A stretch of 64,000 nt of DNA from the NCBI GenBank assembly GCA_036557705.1, contig DATBHB010000016.1:124001-188000 (forward strand), read 5' to 3'. The position numbers were made by a program, and so were the translations under genes. Source of the stretch: VAZQ01 sp036557705 (GTDB lineage: Bacteria; Pseudomonadota; Alphaproteobacteria; Rhizobiales; Xanthobacteraceae). Below the pieces are notes generated by a model. The model did not search any database. It was given only the letters and a program-made list of their open reading frames with translations, and was not told the origin of the DNA. Shown here in pieces: positions 51,088 to 58,425 of this stretch (within the stretch, counting starts at the first letter, position 1; each line of letters begins with the position of its first letter).

Positions 51088-51300
51088 ATGGCCACGAACA
51101 ATCGCCGACACGCGAGTTCCCACGAGCCCACTATAAGGGAGCGTGCGAAGCTGAATCCCGGTGATGAGGCTAGGCCCGGAACCCCCGGCACGGCCGAGGA
51201 CATTTGCCCGCAGTGTCATGGCAGCGGTCGCAGCAAAGGCGGCGAGTGCCGGAACTGCGGCGGCACAGGCCGGATCACGAAGGCAGTCGGGGGCGCTTGA
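51088..51300 (+). CDS. Small CxxCxGxG zinc-ribbon-like protein
   Basis: 70 residues. After a polar N-terminus (ATNNRRHASSHEPTIRERAK) come two CxxCxGxG knuckles, CPQCHGSGRSKGGE and CRNCGGTGRITKAV, the pattern found in the DnaJ cysteine-rich domain; here just two of four, enough for one zinc ion. An excellent ribosome site (AAAGGAGG) lies 6 bases before the ATG at 51088. Similar short proteins exist in many proteobacteria without known function. It lies alone before the toxin-antitoxin pair. Confidence 0.72.
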   Translation: MATNNRRHASSHEPTIRERAKLNPGDEARPGTPGTAEDICPQCHGSGRSKGGECRNCGGTGRITKAVGGA

Positions 51301-51347
51301 TCTGCGCGCCGACCTCAACCAGACGCCCCTTGACTTGCAGAGCTTGC

Positions 51348-51361
51348 ATTACCGTGGTAAT
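51348..51361. promoter_or_regulatory. Operator-like inverted repeat before the vapB-type gene
   Basis: ATTACC-GT-GGTAAT, a perfect 6-bp inverted repeat, ends 8 bases before the antitoxin ATG at 51370, with a possible -35 (TTGACT, 51330-51335) upstream. AbrB-type antitoxins autoregulate through such sites. Inferred from symmetry and position. Confidence 0.5.
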
Positions 51362-51369
51362 CTGAACGC

Positions 51370-51630
51370 ATGACAATTGCACGATCAAAGCTGACTTCGC
51401 AGGGGCAGATCTCCCTACCCGCCGAGGTCCGCAGGAAGCTCGGCGTCGGCCCGGGCTCCGTAATCGAATGGGACGAGCAGGGCGACGACGTCGTCGTTCG
51501 CAGGGTGGGGCGGTATACATCGGAGGACATCCATCGCGCGCTGTTTCCCGAGGGCCCACCGAAGGGCGGACCTGTTGATGCGAAAGAGGGAATTCGGAAG
51601 TACATCCGCAACAAGTATGCGCGCCGTTGA
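51370..51630 (+). CDS. vapB: AbrB/MazE-type antitoxin (VapB-like)
   Basis: 86 residues. SpoVT-AbrB fold at residues 1-48: TIARSKLTSQGQISLPAEVR, RKLGVGPGSVIEWDEQGDDV. The C-terminal tail (about 49-86, ending RKYIRNKYARR) would bind and block the toxin. Together with the PIN-domain gene, whose ATG lies 14 bp inside this gene, it makes a complete VapBC-type module. The upstream repeat at 51348-51361 suggests autoregulation. Confidence 0.85.
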   Translation: MTIARSKLTSQGQISLPAEVRRKLGVGPGSVIEWDEQGDDVVVRRVGRYTSEDIHRALFPEGPPKGGPVDAKEGIRKYIRNKYARR

Positions 51631-51997
51631 CACCAATGTCCTTGTGCGTCTCGTAGTGCGTGACGACCAGCCGCAAGTGGATGCGGCAGAGGAGTTTATC
51701 TCAAGCGGAGCATGGGTCTCGCACTTGGTCTTAGCTGAGACTTCCTGGGTGCTCTATGCTGCATATGGATTGAAGGCGGAGCAGATTGCGGCGGCGGTCG
51801 ACATGCTGCTCAGTCACAAACATCTGATCATGCAGGATCCAGACCTCGTCGGGTCGGCGCTTGATCAGTTCAAGAAACGATCTTCCCTCGGGTTTTCGGA
51901 TTGTCTCGTACTCGAAATTGCGCGGAAAGCCGGAAACTTGCCGCTCGGGACGTTTGATCGCGGGCTTGCAAAGCTTGATGGCGCAGAGCGGTTGTAA
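51617..51997 (+). CDS. vapC: PIN-domain ribonuclease toxin (VapC-like)
   Basis: 126 residues. Acidic site residues in order: Asp4 in MRAVDTNVLVRLV, Glu in HLVLAETSWVLYAAYGL, Asp in LGFSDCLVLEIARKAG and Asp in LGTFDRGLAKL. The four acidic positions bind Mg2+ in VapC RNases, which cut specific tRNAs or rRNA. The ATG at 51617 overlaps the antitoxin gene; the longer frame from 51575 lies within it. It ends 9 bp before dusA. Looks intact. Confidence 0.87.
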   Translation: MRAVDTNVLVRLVVRDDQPQVDAAEEFISSGAWVSHLVLAETSWVLYAAYGLKAEQIAAAVDMLLSHKHLIMQDPDLVGSALDQFKKRSSLGFSDCLVLEIARKAGNLPLGTFDRGLAKLDGAERL

Positions 51998-52006
51998 ATC
52001 AACGGC

Positions 52007-53005
52007 ATGAATAAGCTCGACCGCCGTTTTTCCGTAGCCCCAATGATGGACTGGACGGACCGGCACTGCCGGTTCTTTCACCGGCTGCTCACGCGCCGCG
52101 CTCTTCTTTACACCGAGATGCTGACCACCGGTGCGATCATCCACGGCGACCGCGGGCGGCTCCTTGCTTATGACCCCGCGGAGCATCCGCTCGCGCTGCA
52201 ACTCGGCGGCTGCGATCCGGCTGCACTTGCGCAATGTGCGCGCATCGCCACGGATCTCGGCTACGACGAGATCAATCTCAATGTCGGTTGTCCTTCCAAT
52301 CGCGTACAGGAGGGCCGCTTCGGCGCGTGCCTGATGGTCGAGCCGCAGCTAATCGGTGATTGCGTCGCCGCCATGAAAGCGGCGGTGCGGGTGCCGGTCA
52401 CGGTCAAATGCCGCATCGGCATCGACGATCAGGATCCGGAAGAGGCGCTCGAAGCACTTGCCGCGGCCACGGAACAGGCTGGCGTCGATGCGCTCGTGGT
52501 GCATGCGCGCAAAGCCTGGCTCAAAGGCCTCTCGCCACGCGAGAACCGCGAGATCCCGCCGCTCGACTACGAGCGCGTGTATCGGCTCAAGCGTGCGCAT
52601 CCGATGCTGCCGATCGTGATCAATGGCGGCATCCCCACTATCGAATCGGCGGCTGCCCATCTCTCTCGCGTGGACGGCGTGATGATCGGACGCGCTGCCT
52701 ATCAGGAGCCGTGGCGCCTCCTTGCCGTCGACGCACAGCTCTTTGGCGCGCCGGAGCCGTTTGCGACGCCCAGAGCCGCCGTTGAGGCCTTCGTCCCTTA
52801 TGTGGAGCGCGAGCTTGAGCGCGGTACCCGGCTCGCTGCCATGACCCGGCACCTGCTCGGGCTCTTCAGAGGCATTCCAGGAGCACGCGCCTTTCGCCGT
52901 CATCTCGCGACGGAGGCCGTCAAACCCGGCGCCACTGCGGATGTACTGCTCGATGCCCTTTCGCACCTGGACGCGAATGCGGATCTGACTCAGGCAGCGG
53001 CGTAA
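52007..53005 (+). CDS. dusA: tRNA-dihydrouridine(20/20a) synthase
   Basis: 332 residues. FMN-dependent Dus fold: FSVAPMMDWTDRHCRFFHRL, TEMLTTGAIIHGDRGRLLAY, then the catalytic Cys region EINLNVGCPSNRVQEGRFGA with CLM. HARKAWLKGLSPRENREIPP is the DusA-specific stretch, and VINGGIPTIESAAAHL and GVMIGRAAYQEPW bind FMN. Reduces uridines 20/20a in the tRNA D-loop. Starts 9 bp after the toxin stop, so it may be read from the same transcript, but the order is likely incidental. Confidence 0.93.
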   Translation: MNKLDRRFSVAPMMDWTDRHCRFFHRLLTRRALLYTEMLTTGAIIHGDRGRLLAYDPAEHPLALQLGGCDPAALAQCARIATDLGYDEINLNVGCPSNRVQEGRFGACLMVEPQLIGDCVAAMKAAVRVPVTVKCRIGIDDQDPEEALEALAAATEQAGVDALVVHARKAWLKGLSPRENREIPPLDYERVYRLKRAHPMLPIVINGGIPTIESAAAHLSRVDGVMIGRAAYQEPWRLLAVDAQLFGAPEPFATPRAAVEAFVPYVERELERGTRLAAMTRHLLGLFRGIPGARAFRRHLATEAVKPGATADVLLDALSHLDANADLTQAAA

Positions 53006-53171
53006 ATTGGTCTTCGGCACTCGCCAGATCGCGCGATAAGACAATATTCGATCAGTTCGTCGGCGAGTGCCTGGAATTTTGGCGGAATGGTCAGCCCGAT
53101 CGCCGTTGCTGGCAATCCGTCAGTCCACAGGGCTGGTTGCCCGCGAAGCTTTAATCGACTACCTGCTGTCC

Positions 53172-54731
53172 ATGACGGCGGTTTCCCATGATAAAATCCT
53201 TATTGTCGATTTCGGCTCGCAGGTCACGCAGCTGATTGCGCGGCGGGTGCGCGAGGAAAAGGTCTATTGCGAGATCGTGCCCTTCCATCAGGCGGAAACC
53301 GCATTCCGCGGCATGAAGCCGAAGGGAGTGATCCTTTCCGGGGGGCCGGCTTCCGTACATGAGCGCGATGCGCCGCTGCCGCCGCCGTCCCTTTACGCGG
53401 CCAGCGTGCCGATTTTGGGCATCTGCTACGGCGAACAGGCGATGGCACAGCAGCTCGGTGGAAGGGTCGAGGGCGGCCACACCCGAGAATTCGGCCGCGC
53501 CGAGGTCGAAGTGGTGAAAGACACCGCGCTCTTTGAAGGCGTCTGGAAAAAGGGCGAGAAATACCCGGTTTGGATGAGCCACGGCGACCGTGTCACCAAG
53601 CTGCCGCCCGGCTTTCAAGCGGTCGCCACTTCGGCCAATGCGCCGATCGCGGTGATTGCTGACGAAGTGCGCAAATTCTATGCGACTCAGTTTCATCTCG
53701 AAGTCATCCACACGCCGCACGGCGCGCTGCTGATCCGCAATTTCGTGCGCCGCATCGCCGGGTGCGCCGGCGACTGGACCATGCGTGCCTTCAGAGAGGA
53801 GGCGATCGAAGGCATTCGCCGTAAGGTAGGCGGTGCCCGAGTGATCTGCGGTCTTTCCGGCGGCGTCGATTCGGCGGTTGCGGCCGTTCTCATCCACGAG
53901 GCAATTGCGGAAAAGCTCACCTGCGTTTTCGTCGACCACGGTCTGCTGCGCCTCGGAGAAGCCGAGGAAGTTGTCACCCTCTTTCGCGAGAGCTACAACA
54001 TTCCGCTGCTCCACGTTGCGGCGGAGAATCTCTTTCTTGATGCGCTCGAAGGCATCACCGATCCCGAACTCAAGCGCAAGACCATCGGCAGAGTGTTCAT
54101 CGAAGTCTTCGAGGCCGAGGCGACCAAAGCCGGCGGTGCCGAATTCCTGGCGCAGGGGACTCTCTATCCCGACGTAATCGAGAGCACCTCGTTCGCGGGC
54201 GGGCCGTCAGCGACCATCAAATCGCACCACAATGTCGGCGGGCTCCCGGAGCGCATGCACATGCGGCTCCTCGAACCGCTGCGGGAGTTGTTCAAGGACG
54301 AGGTGCGCGCTCTCGGCCGCGAGCTTGGCCTGCCGGAAAAATTCGTCGGCCGCCATCCATTCCCGGGGCCCGGTCTTGCGATCCGCTGTCCGGGCGAGAT
54401 CACCCGCGAAAAGCTCGACATTCTGCAACGGGCGGATGCCGTCTATATCGAAGAAATCCGCCGCGCCGGGCTCTACGACGACATCTGGCAGGCCTTTGCC
54501 GTGCTGCTGCCGGTGCGTACCGTCGGCGTGATGGGCGACTATCGCACCTACGATTACGTCGTTGGGCTGCGCGCCGTCACGTCAACCGATGGCATGACGG
54601 CCGACTTCTTTCCGTTCGACCCGGCCTTCCTCGGGCACGTGGCGACCCGCCTCGTCAACGAGGTAAAGGGCGTCAACCGCGTGGTCTACGACGTGACTTC
54701 GAAGCCGCCGGCGACGATCGAGTGGGAGTAG
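53172..54731 (+). CDS. guaA: GMP synthase (glutamine-hydrolysing)
   Basis: 519 residues. Class I glutamine amidotransferase domain (residues 1-200) with Cys85 in ILGICYGEQAMAQQLGG and the His/Glu pair in YATQFHLEVIHT. The ATP-pyrophosphatase P-loop is VICGLSGGVDSAVAAVLIHE, and the C-terminal dimerisation domain ends VYDVTSKPPATIEWE, the normal GuaA ending. It makes GMP from XMP. The ATG at 53172 fits the family start (ILIVDFGSQVTQLIARRVRE right after); upstream codons to 53067 lack support. No strong ribosome site. Confidence 0.95.
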   Translation: MTAVSHDKILIVDFGSQVTQLIARRVREEKVYCEIVPFHQAETAFRGMKPKGVILSGGPASVHERDAPLPPPSLYAASVPILGICYGEQAMAQQLGGRVEGGHTREFGRAEVEVVKDTALFEGVWKKGEKYPVWMSHGDRVTKLPPGFQAVATSANAPIAVIADEVRKFYATQFHLEVIHTPHGALLIRNFVRRIAGCAGDWTMRAFREEAIEGIRRKVGGARVICGLSGGVDSAVAAVLIHEAIAEKLTCVFVDHGLLRLGEAEEVVTLFRESYNIPLLHVAAENLFLDALEGITDPELKRKTIGRVFIEVFEAEATKAGGAEFLAQGTLYPDVIESTSFAGGPSATIKSHHNVGGLPERMHMRLLEPLRELFKDEVRALGRELGLPEKFVGRHPFPGPGLAIRCPGEITREKLDILQRADAVYIEEIRRAGLYDDIWQAFAVLLPVRTVGVMGDYRTYDYVVGLRAVTSTDGMTADFFPFDPAFLGHVATRLVNEVKGVNRVVYDVTSKPPATIEWE

Positions 54732-54738
54732 GGAGTGA

Positions 54739-54897
54739 AGAGTTCTGGAAACTTATTTATATTATTTCAATGGCTTATATGTGTTCGATATTATCGACGA
54801 TGCATCGTCTGTAATAGCTGCACGGCCCGATAATTTCTTGATTCCTCAAGAGATTTTGCTTGATCCAAATGGTTTGAAGCTTTCCGGTAGCTGGTGA
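54739..54897 (+). pseudogene. AT-rich open frame, possible gene fragment
   Basis: A 52-codon open frame directly behind guaA reads LETYLYYFNGLYVFDIIDDA, SSVIAARPDNFLIPQEILLD, PNGLKLSGSW. It has no ATG, and its codons are much more AT-rich than those of all neighbouring genes. The protein-like composition suggests the end of a foreign gene that lost its 5' part. No family recognised. It could also be a chance frame. Confidence 0.3.
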
Positions 54898-54986
54898 TAC
54901 TGACGGTCTTTCTGGACGGCTACCGGTCCCTGTCAGAAACATGTCTACATTCTTCCCGACGGGGCGCTGGTAGCCATCTTTAGATG

Positions 54987-55498
54987 CTACGAGATCAGTT
55001 TGGCGATCTCGGCCACTGGAATGAACAACCTTCGGCCTCCTTCGACGAGAAATCTGAATCGGTAGCGTTGATAGAACTGCGCTGCTTTGTCGTCCTTGGC
55101 GTCGACCACAAAGGCGTAGGACGCGATGTCGTTCCGCAGCACGCGGCTAAAGGCGTCGAAGAGCATGAACTCTCCATGCCCTCTCGCTGATGGCGAGCAT
55201 CAACCGCCAGCCGTCCCATCAGCGTCGCGGGCACGACAGGATAGCGCGGTAGCCGCTTCGCCAGCGGCTCGGGCAATTCGGCAAGAGCGATGCTGGTCGC
55301 CGCAAGGGTGTAATAGCCGATCGGAACACGATCGCCGTCGCTGGCCAGGACGAAGCACGAGGCGACCCGCCGCCTTGTGTCTTGCCCCGCCTGGTGTCGC
55401 AGATACCTGTCTAGCGGCTCAACACCGCTGGCGAAGCTCTCTCGATCATGCTGGTCCGACAGAGGCTCAATACGAAGCCCCGGTGTGGCAGCGGCCAC
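54987..55498 (-). pseudogene. GNAT acetyltransferase toxin (TacT-like), frameshifted
   Basis: From the GTG at 55496-55498 the frame gives RIEPLSDQHDRESFASGVEP, LDRYLRHQAGQDTRRRVASC and LMGRLAVDARHQ, the first half of a TacT-type acetyltransferase. One base is missing at about 55180-55186, inside the acetyl-CoA loop. In the next frame the protein continues HGEFMLFDAFSRVLRNDIAS, YAFVVDAKDDKAAQFYQRYR and ends VAEIAKLIS at 54987. The unshifted frame instead stops at 54995 with unrelated residues. Such toxins acetylate aminoacyl-tRNA; this one should be dead unless the deletion is a sequencing error. The antitoxin gene abuts it. Confidence 0.8.
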
Positions 55499-55789
55499 TC
55501 AAGCCCCGGCCAGCTTGAGGTATCGCTGCGCGGCCGCCTTGAGCCGAGCATTCGGTTCCTGCGGATGGAGGAGCGCCTCCGCGAAGGCCCGGCTGTCGGT
55601 GGCGCTTAGCCGGATCGTCTGGGTTTCCTCGATGACGCGCACGGCCGCGTCATGCACGCTGGCGATCACGAAATCCGTCAGCGTGCGCCCCTGCAGCTCG
55701 GCGGCGCGCTGGAACAACGCCTTCTGGTCGCGGGAGACCCGCGCCTCCAGCCGCTCGTCTCGCGCTTTGGTCGTGGCTTTTCCTGACAT
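55499..55789 (-). CDS. DUF1778 (TacA-type) antitoxin
   Basis: 96 residues. Ribbon-helix-helix N-terminus KARDERLEARVSRDQKALFQ, RAAELQGRTLTDFVIASVHD, then a toxin-neutralising tail with LSATDSRAFAEALLHPQEPN ending KAAAQRYLKLAGA. Its TGA is directly followed by the GTG of the GNAT gene, the standard order antitoxin then toxin. It appears intact even though the toxin gene is broken. Confidence 0.85.
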   Translation of the reverse strand: MSGKATTKARDERLEARVSRDQKALFQRAAELQGRTLTDFVIASVHDAAVRVIEETQTIRLSATDSRAFAEALLHPQEPNARLKAAAQRYLKLAGA

Positions 55790-56213
55790 GTCGCGGCGTA
55801 CCTTGAGTTGCGCTTAGAACGTGGCCCATTATGTTCGGCTAATAGACGGACAATTCAAGGGGCCGTCTTAAAGATGTTCGGTCTTGAGGGGGTGGGGGAA
55901 ATCCTACCTCGATTTTGGGAATCGGATAGCGCAGCGTACGAATGGCGACGCTAGCTCAGCAATACTATCGATAGCTCTCATTTCTGCTTTGCGCCATACT
56001 GCTTCATCGACGTGATCCGCCTTTCGCAATCGCAATTTCATAGGCGGACTGCAGCTAAGCGAAATGGAAACTTTATATCCGCGGCGCTCCCAGATGAAGA
56101 TGCCGCAACTCGTCCATGAACTTCGACCAAAGCATTGGGCCGCCTTTTTCCAGAATCCGACCGGTTGCACTATTCCAGCAACTGGTTGTTATTCGCAATC
56201 AGTAGGAGGCATT
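55790..56213. other. Intergenic region without a supported gene
   Basis: About 420 bp between the antitoxin start and the DHFR-like gene. An 88-codon minus-strand frame (55904-56170) with an inner start KLRLRKADHVDEAVWRKAEM is not recognisable, and its far end overlaps the promoter of the next gene. Possibly gene debris. No repeats or terminators seen. Confidence 0.35.
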
Positions 56214-56855
56214 ATGACGAGAGTGCGCGTTGCAGGTTTTTCCGTCTCGCTTGATGGTTTCGGAGCGGGGCCTGAGCAAAGTCTCAAAAATCCGCTCGGC
56301 AAGCGTGGGGTGGAGCTGCACCCGTGGTTCATTCGTACGCGCTCCTTCCAGGCAATGTTCGGCAAGAGCGGCGGCTCAGGCGGTGTTGATGATGAATATG
56401 GGCGCCGTTCGATGGATGGGTTCGGCGCCTTCATCCTTGGCCGCAATATGTTCGGCCCGATCCGCGGTCCCTGGTCGGACGAGAGCTGGAAGGGCTGGTG
56501 GGGTAACAATCCGCCCTACCACGCGCCGACTTTCGTGCTGACGCACTATCCGCGGGATCCGATCGAGATGGAAGGCGGCACCACCTTCTTCTTCGTGACC
56601 AAAGGGATTGAGGCGGCTTTGGAACAGGCGAAGCTTGCCGCCAATGGTCGCGACGTGAAGATCGGCGGTGGCGTCGAGACGGTGCGCCAATATCTTCGCG
56701 CCGGACTGATTGACGAACTGCATTTCGCATTCTCCCCGGTGGTGCTTGGGCAAGGCGAAGCGATGTTCGCTGGGATCGACCTGCCGGCGCTTGGCTACCG
56801 CATCACCGAACATCAGGCGACCGAGCACGCCACCCACATCGTCCTCAGGCGATAG
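56214..56855 (+). CDS. Dihydrofolate reductase-like (RibD C-terminal) protein
   Basis: 213 residues. Typical landmarks: RVRVAGFSVSLDGFGAGPEQ, GRRSMDGFGAFILGRNMFGP, FVLTHYPRDPIEMEGGTTFF, VKIGGGVETVRQYLRAGLID and ELHFAFSPVVLGQGEAMFAG. It is the stand-alone reductase seen in many soil bacteria, NADPH-linked by family, with unknown substrate; it is unlikely to be the main DHFR. The strong site GTAGGAGG before the ATG at 56214 fixes the start within a longer open frame. Confidence 0.85.
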   Translation: MTRVRVAGFSVSLDGFGAGPEQSLKNPLGKRGVELHPWFIRTRSFQAMFGKSGGSGGVDDEYGRRSMDGFGAFILGRNMFGPIRGPWSDESWKGWWGNNPPYHAPTFVLTHYPRDPIEMEGGTTFFFVTKGIEAALEQAKLAANGRDVKIGGGVETVRQYLRAGLIDELHFAFSPVVLGQGEAMFAGIDLPALGYRITEHQATEHATHIVLRR

Positions 56856-57089
56856 GAATCCACCATTTCATTCCGCTGGGTGTTACGAAGGCCGCGATTA
56901 GCGGCCCGCCAAGTGGTGACGGCGACGGCCATTCTTTAGCCGGAGAGCCAATGGTGACATTGTCGGGAGGTTCGCAGAATCGAACCGATCGATTCCGATG
57001 GTCGGCGAAACCGCGCAAATCGCGGATCGTCGAAATTCCTCTTTGAATTCAAGAGCGCAAATTTCTGTACGCACCCACAGTTTCACGAT

Positions 57090-57650
57090 CTATCGCCGCT
57101 CCAGGAACCCTCGTCCTTCGAAGATCGCAGACATCGCCTTCTCGATCCGCGCGGTCCGCGTCCCGGACTGTTTCGCGCCGGCGAAGTGATACAGGTATCC
57201 CCTTTGCCGGCCCGGCGTCAGCGCCTCGAACGCGCGCTTGAACCGCGGATCGGTACGGAACTTCTCCTTCAACTCCTCGGGTACGGGAAACTCTGGGGGC
57301 TTCCTCTCGACCTTCATTCCGGCCTTCTCGGCCGCCATGGCCTCGCGCACGTAGGCCTTGATGGTGGCCGCCTTCGTCGCAACCTCCTTGGCGCTGGTGA
57401 ACTTCATCACCCGCGCTGTCTGAACCTGCCCGAGCTGTACCAGCAGCTTCTTCGGGTCCTTCAGCAGCGCGCCCTGAAAGAAGCCCAACGCGCAATATTC
57501 TTTGAAGCCCTGTATGATGACGACGTTTTTTCCATTCATCGTGTAGCAGGGCTTTCCCCACTTGCACTCCTCTTTTAAGTGAAAGCCAGACAAGATCCTT
57601 TGCAGCTCGGCAATCTCAGCCTGCCACCGCTCTCGATACGCCATCTCCAT
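57090..57650 (-). CDS. YdeI-type (DUF1801/OmdA) protein
   Basis: 186 residues. N-terminal DUF1801 fold: LQRILSGFHLKEECKWGKPC, YTMNGKNVVIIQGFKEYCAL, FFQGALLKDPKKLLVQLGQV. The C-terminal OmdA-like part runs ERKPPEFPVPEELKEKFRTD, FKRAFEALTPGRQRGYLYHF, AGAKQSGTRTARIEKAMSAI. Members are common in soil bacteria and linked by name to bacteriocin resistance, but the function is unclear. GGAGG precedes ATG at 57648-57650 by 6 bases. Confidence 0.85.
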   Translation of the reverse strand: MEMAYRERWQAEIAELQRILSGFHLKEECKWGKPCYTMNGKNVVIIQGFKEYCALGFFQGALLKDPKKLLVQLGQVQTARVMKFTSAKEVATKAATIKAYVREAMAAEKAGMKVERKPPEFPVPEELKEKFRTDPRFKRAFEALTPGRQRGYLYHFAGAKQSGTRTARIEKAMSAIFEGRGFLERR

Positions 57651-57806
57651 GCTGCACCTCCGTTGTTGCGAGTTGCCGTGAGGCTGACACTCGCTCGATG
57701 ATTGGGTATCTCGAAAATCGGCCGTTCGATGTCGATAGTCGCTGAAACCGAGCAGGTCGCGTATCGTGGAGATTAGTGTGTGAGCCTCGATCTTCTATCT
57801 CGCGGG

Positions 57807-58421
57807 CTATGACCACCTGGACGTCGACAGGTCATCCACAATGCTGATGTTGACCAGCGCAAGACCTGGCGTCTTCGCCCGATCTTCCGGATTCAAGAGC
57901 GTTCCCGTCGTCTGCAGTTGGCCTTGCGAGACTGCGTCGATCAGAGCGTTCACTTTACCCGTGAAAACCCTTCCGGGTATGGCGTCGAAGGCGATTTCGG
58001 CCTGCGCGCCGCGCTTAAGCCGCTTTTCGACCGCGGCCGTAGCCTGATCGAGGGTCGCCTTAAGCTCCTTGACGTTCTGCTGAGCTTCCGCGAGTGCCGC
58101 CCTTTTCTGATCGACCACGAACTGGTAGGGCCGCGCATCGATGCTGAAGAGCTTGTCGCCGCGTTTCAGCGGGACATTGGGCCGGACCGCCACGTCAAAC
58201 ACGCGGCCTTTCACCTCCGGCACAATCGGCGTGGGGTAAAAATAAAGTCGTGCATCCGTCGTGAAGGGATGATTGTAGTTCATCAGCGCCAGCAACCCGC
58301 CGACGATGACGACACCGCCGATCCCCGCGGTCGTGACCGTCCACTTATTGACCGGCACACGCACCAGCTTGAAGGTCACCACGCAGATGGCGGCATAGCC
58401 GAGCAGAAGCAACGCGGCCAT
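57807..58421 (-). pseudogene. HlyD-family adaptor with internal deletion and altered C-terminus
   Basis: 204 codons, against about 310-370 for the family. The N-terminal half is normal: two membrane segments (AALLLLGYAAICVVTFKLVR and a second at about 30-52) and the lipoyl half IVPEVKGRVFDVAVRPNVPL. A coiled-coil arm follows (QKRAALAEAQQNVKELKATL), then after DQATAAVEK the sequence jumps to RLKRGAQAEIAFDAIPGRVF, which belongs to the C-terminal beta domain. About 120 residues, including the second lipoyl half, are missing in frame. The end (ISIVDDLSTSRWS) is also cut short. Its start lies 4 bp behind the DUF1254 gene at 58426. Without a complete lipoyl domain it should not work as an adaptor. 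Confidence 0.7.
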
Positions 58422-58425
58422 GACC

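Noticed and set aside
55904..56170. 88-codon minus-strand frame before the DHFR-like gene
   Set aside because: Unrecognisable, and its start would lie in the 5' flank of the next gene; could be debris but not supportable as a gene.
56890..56906. Perfect hairpin GGCCGC-GATTA-GCGGCC after the DHFR-like gene
   Set aside because: Good stem but no T run follows on either strand, so it was not called a terminator.
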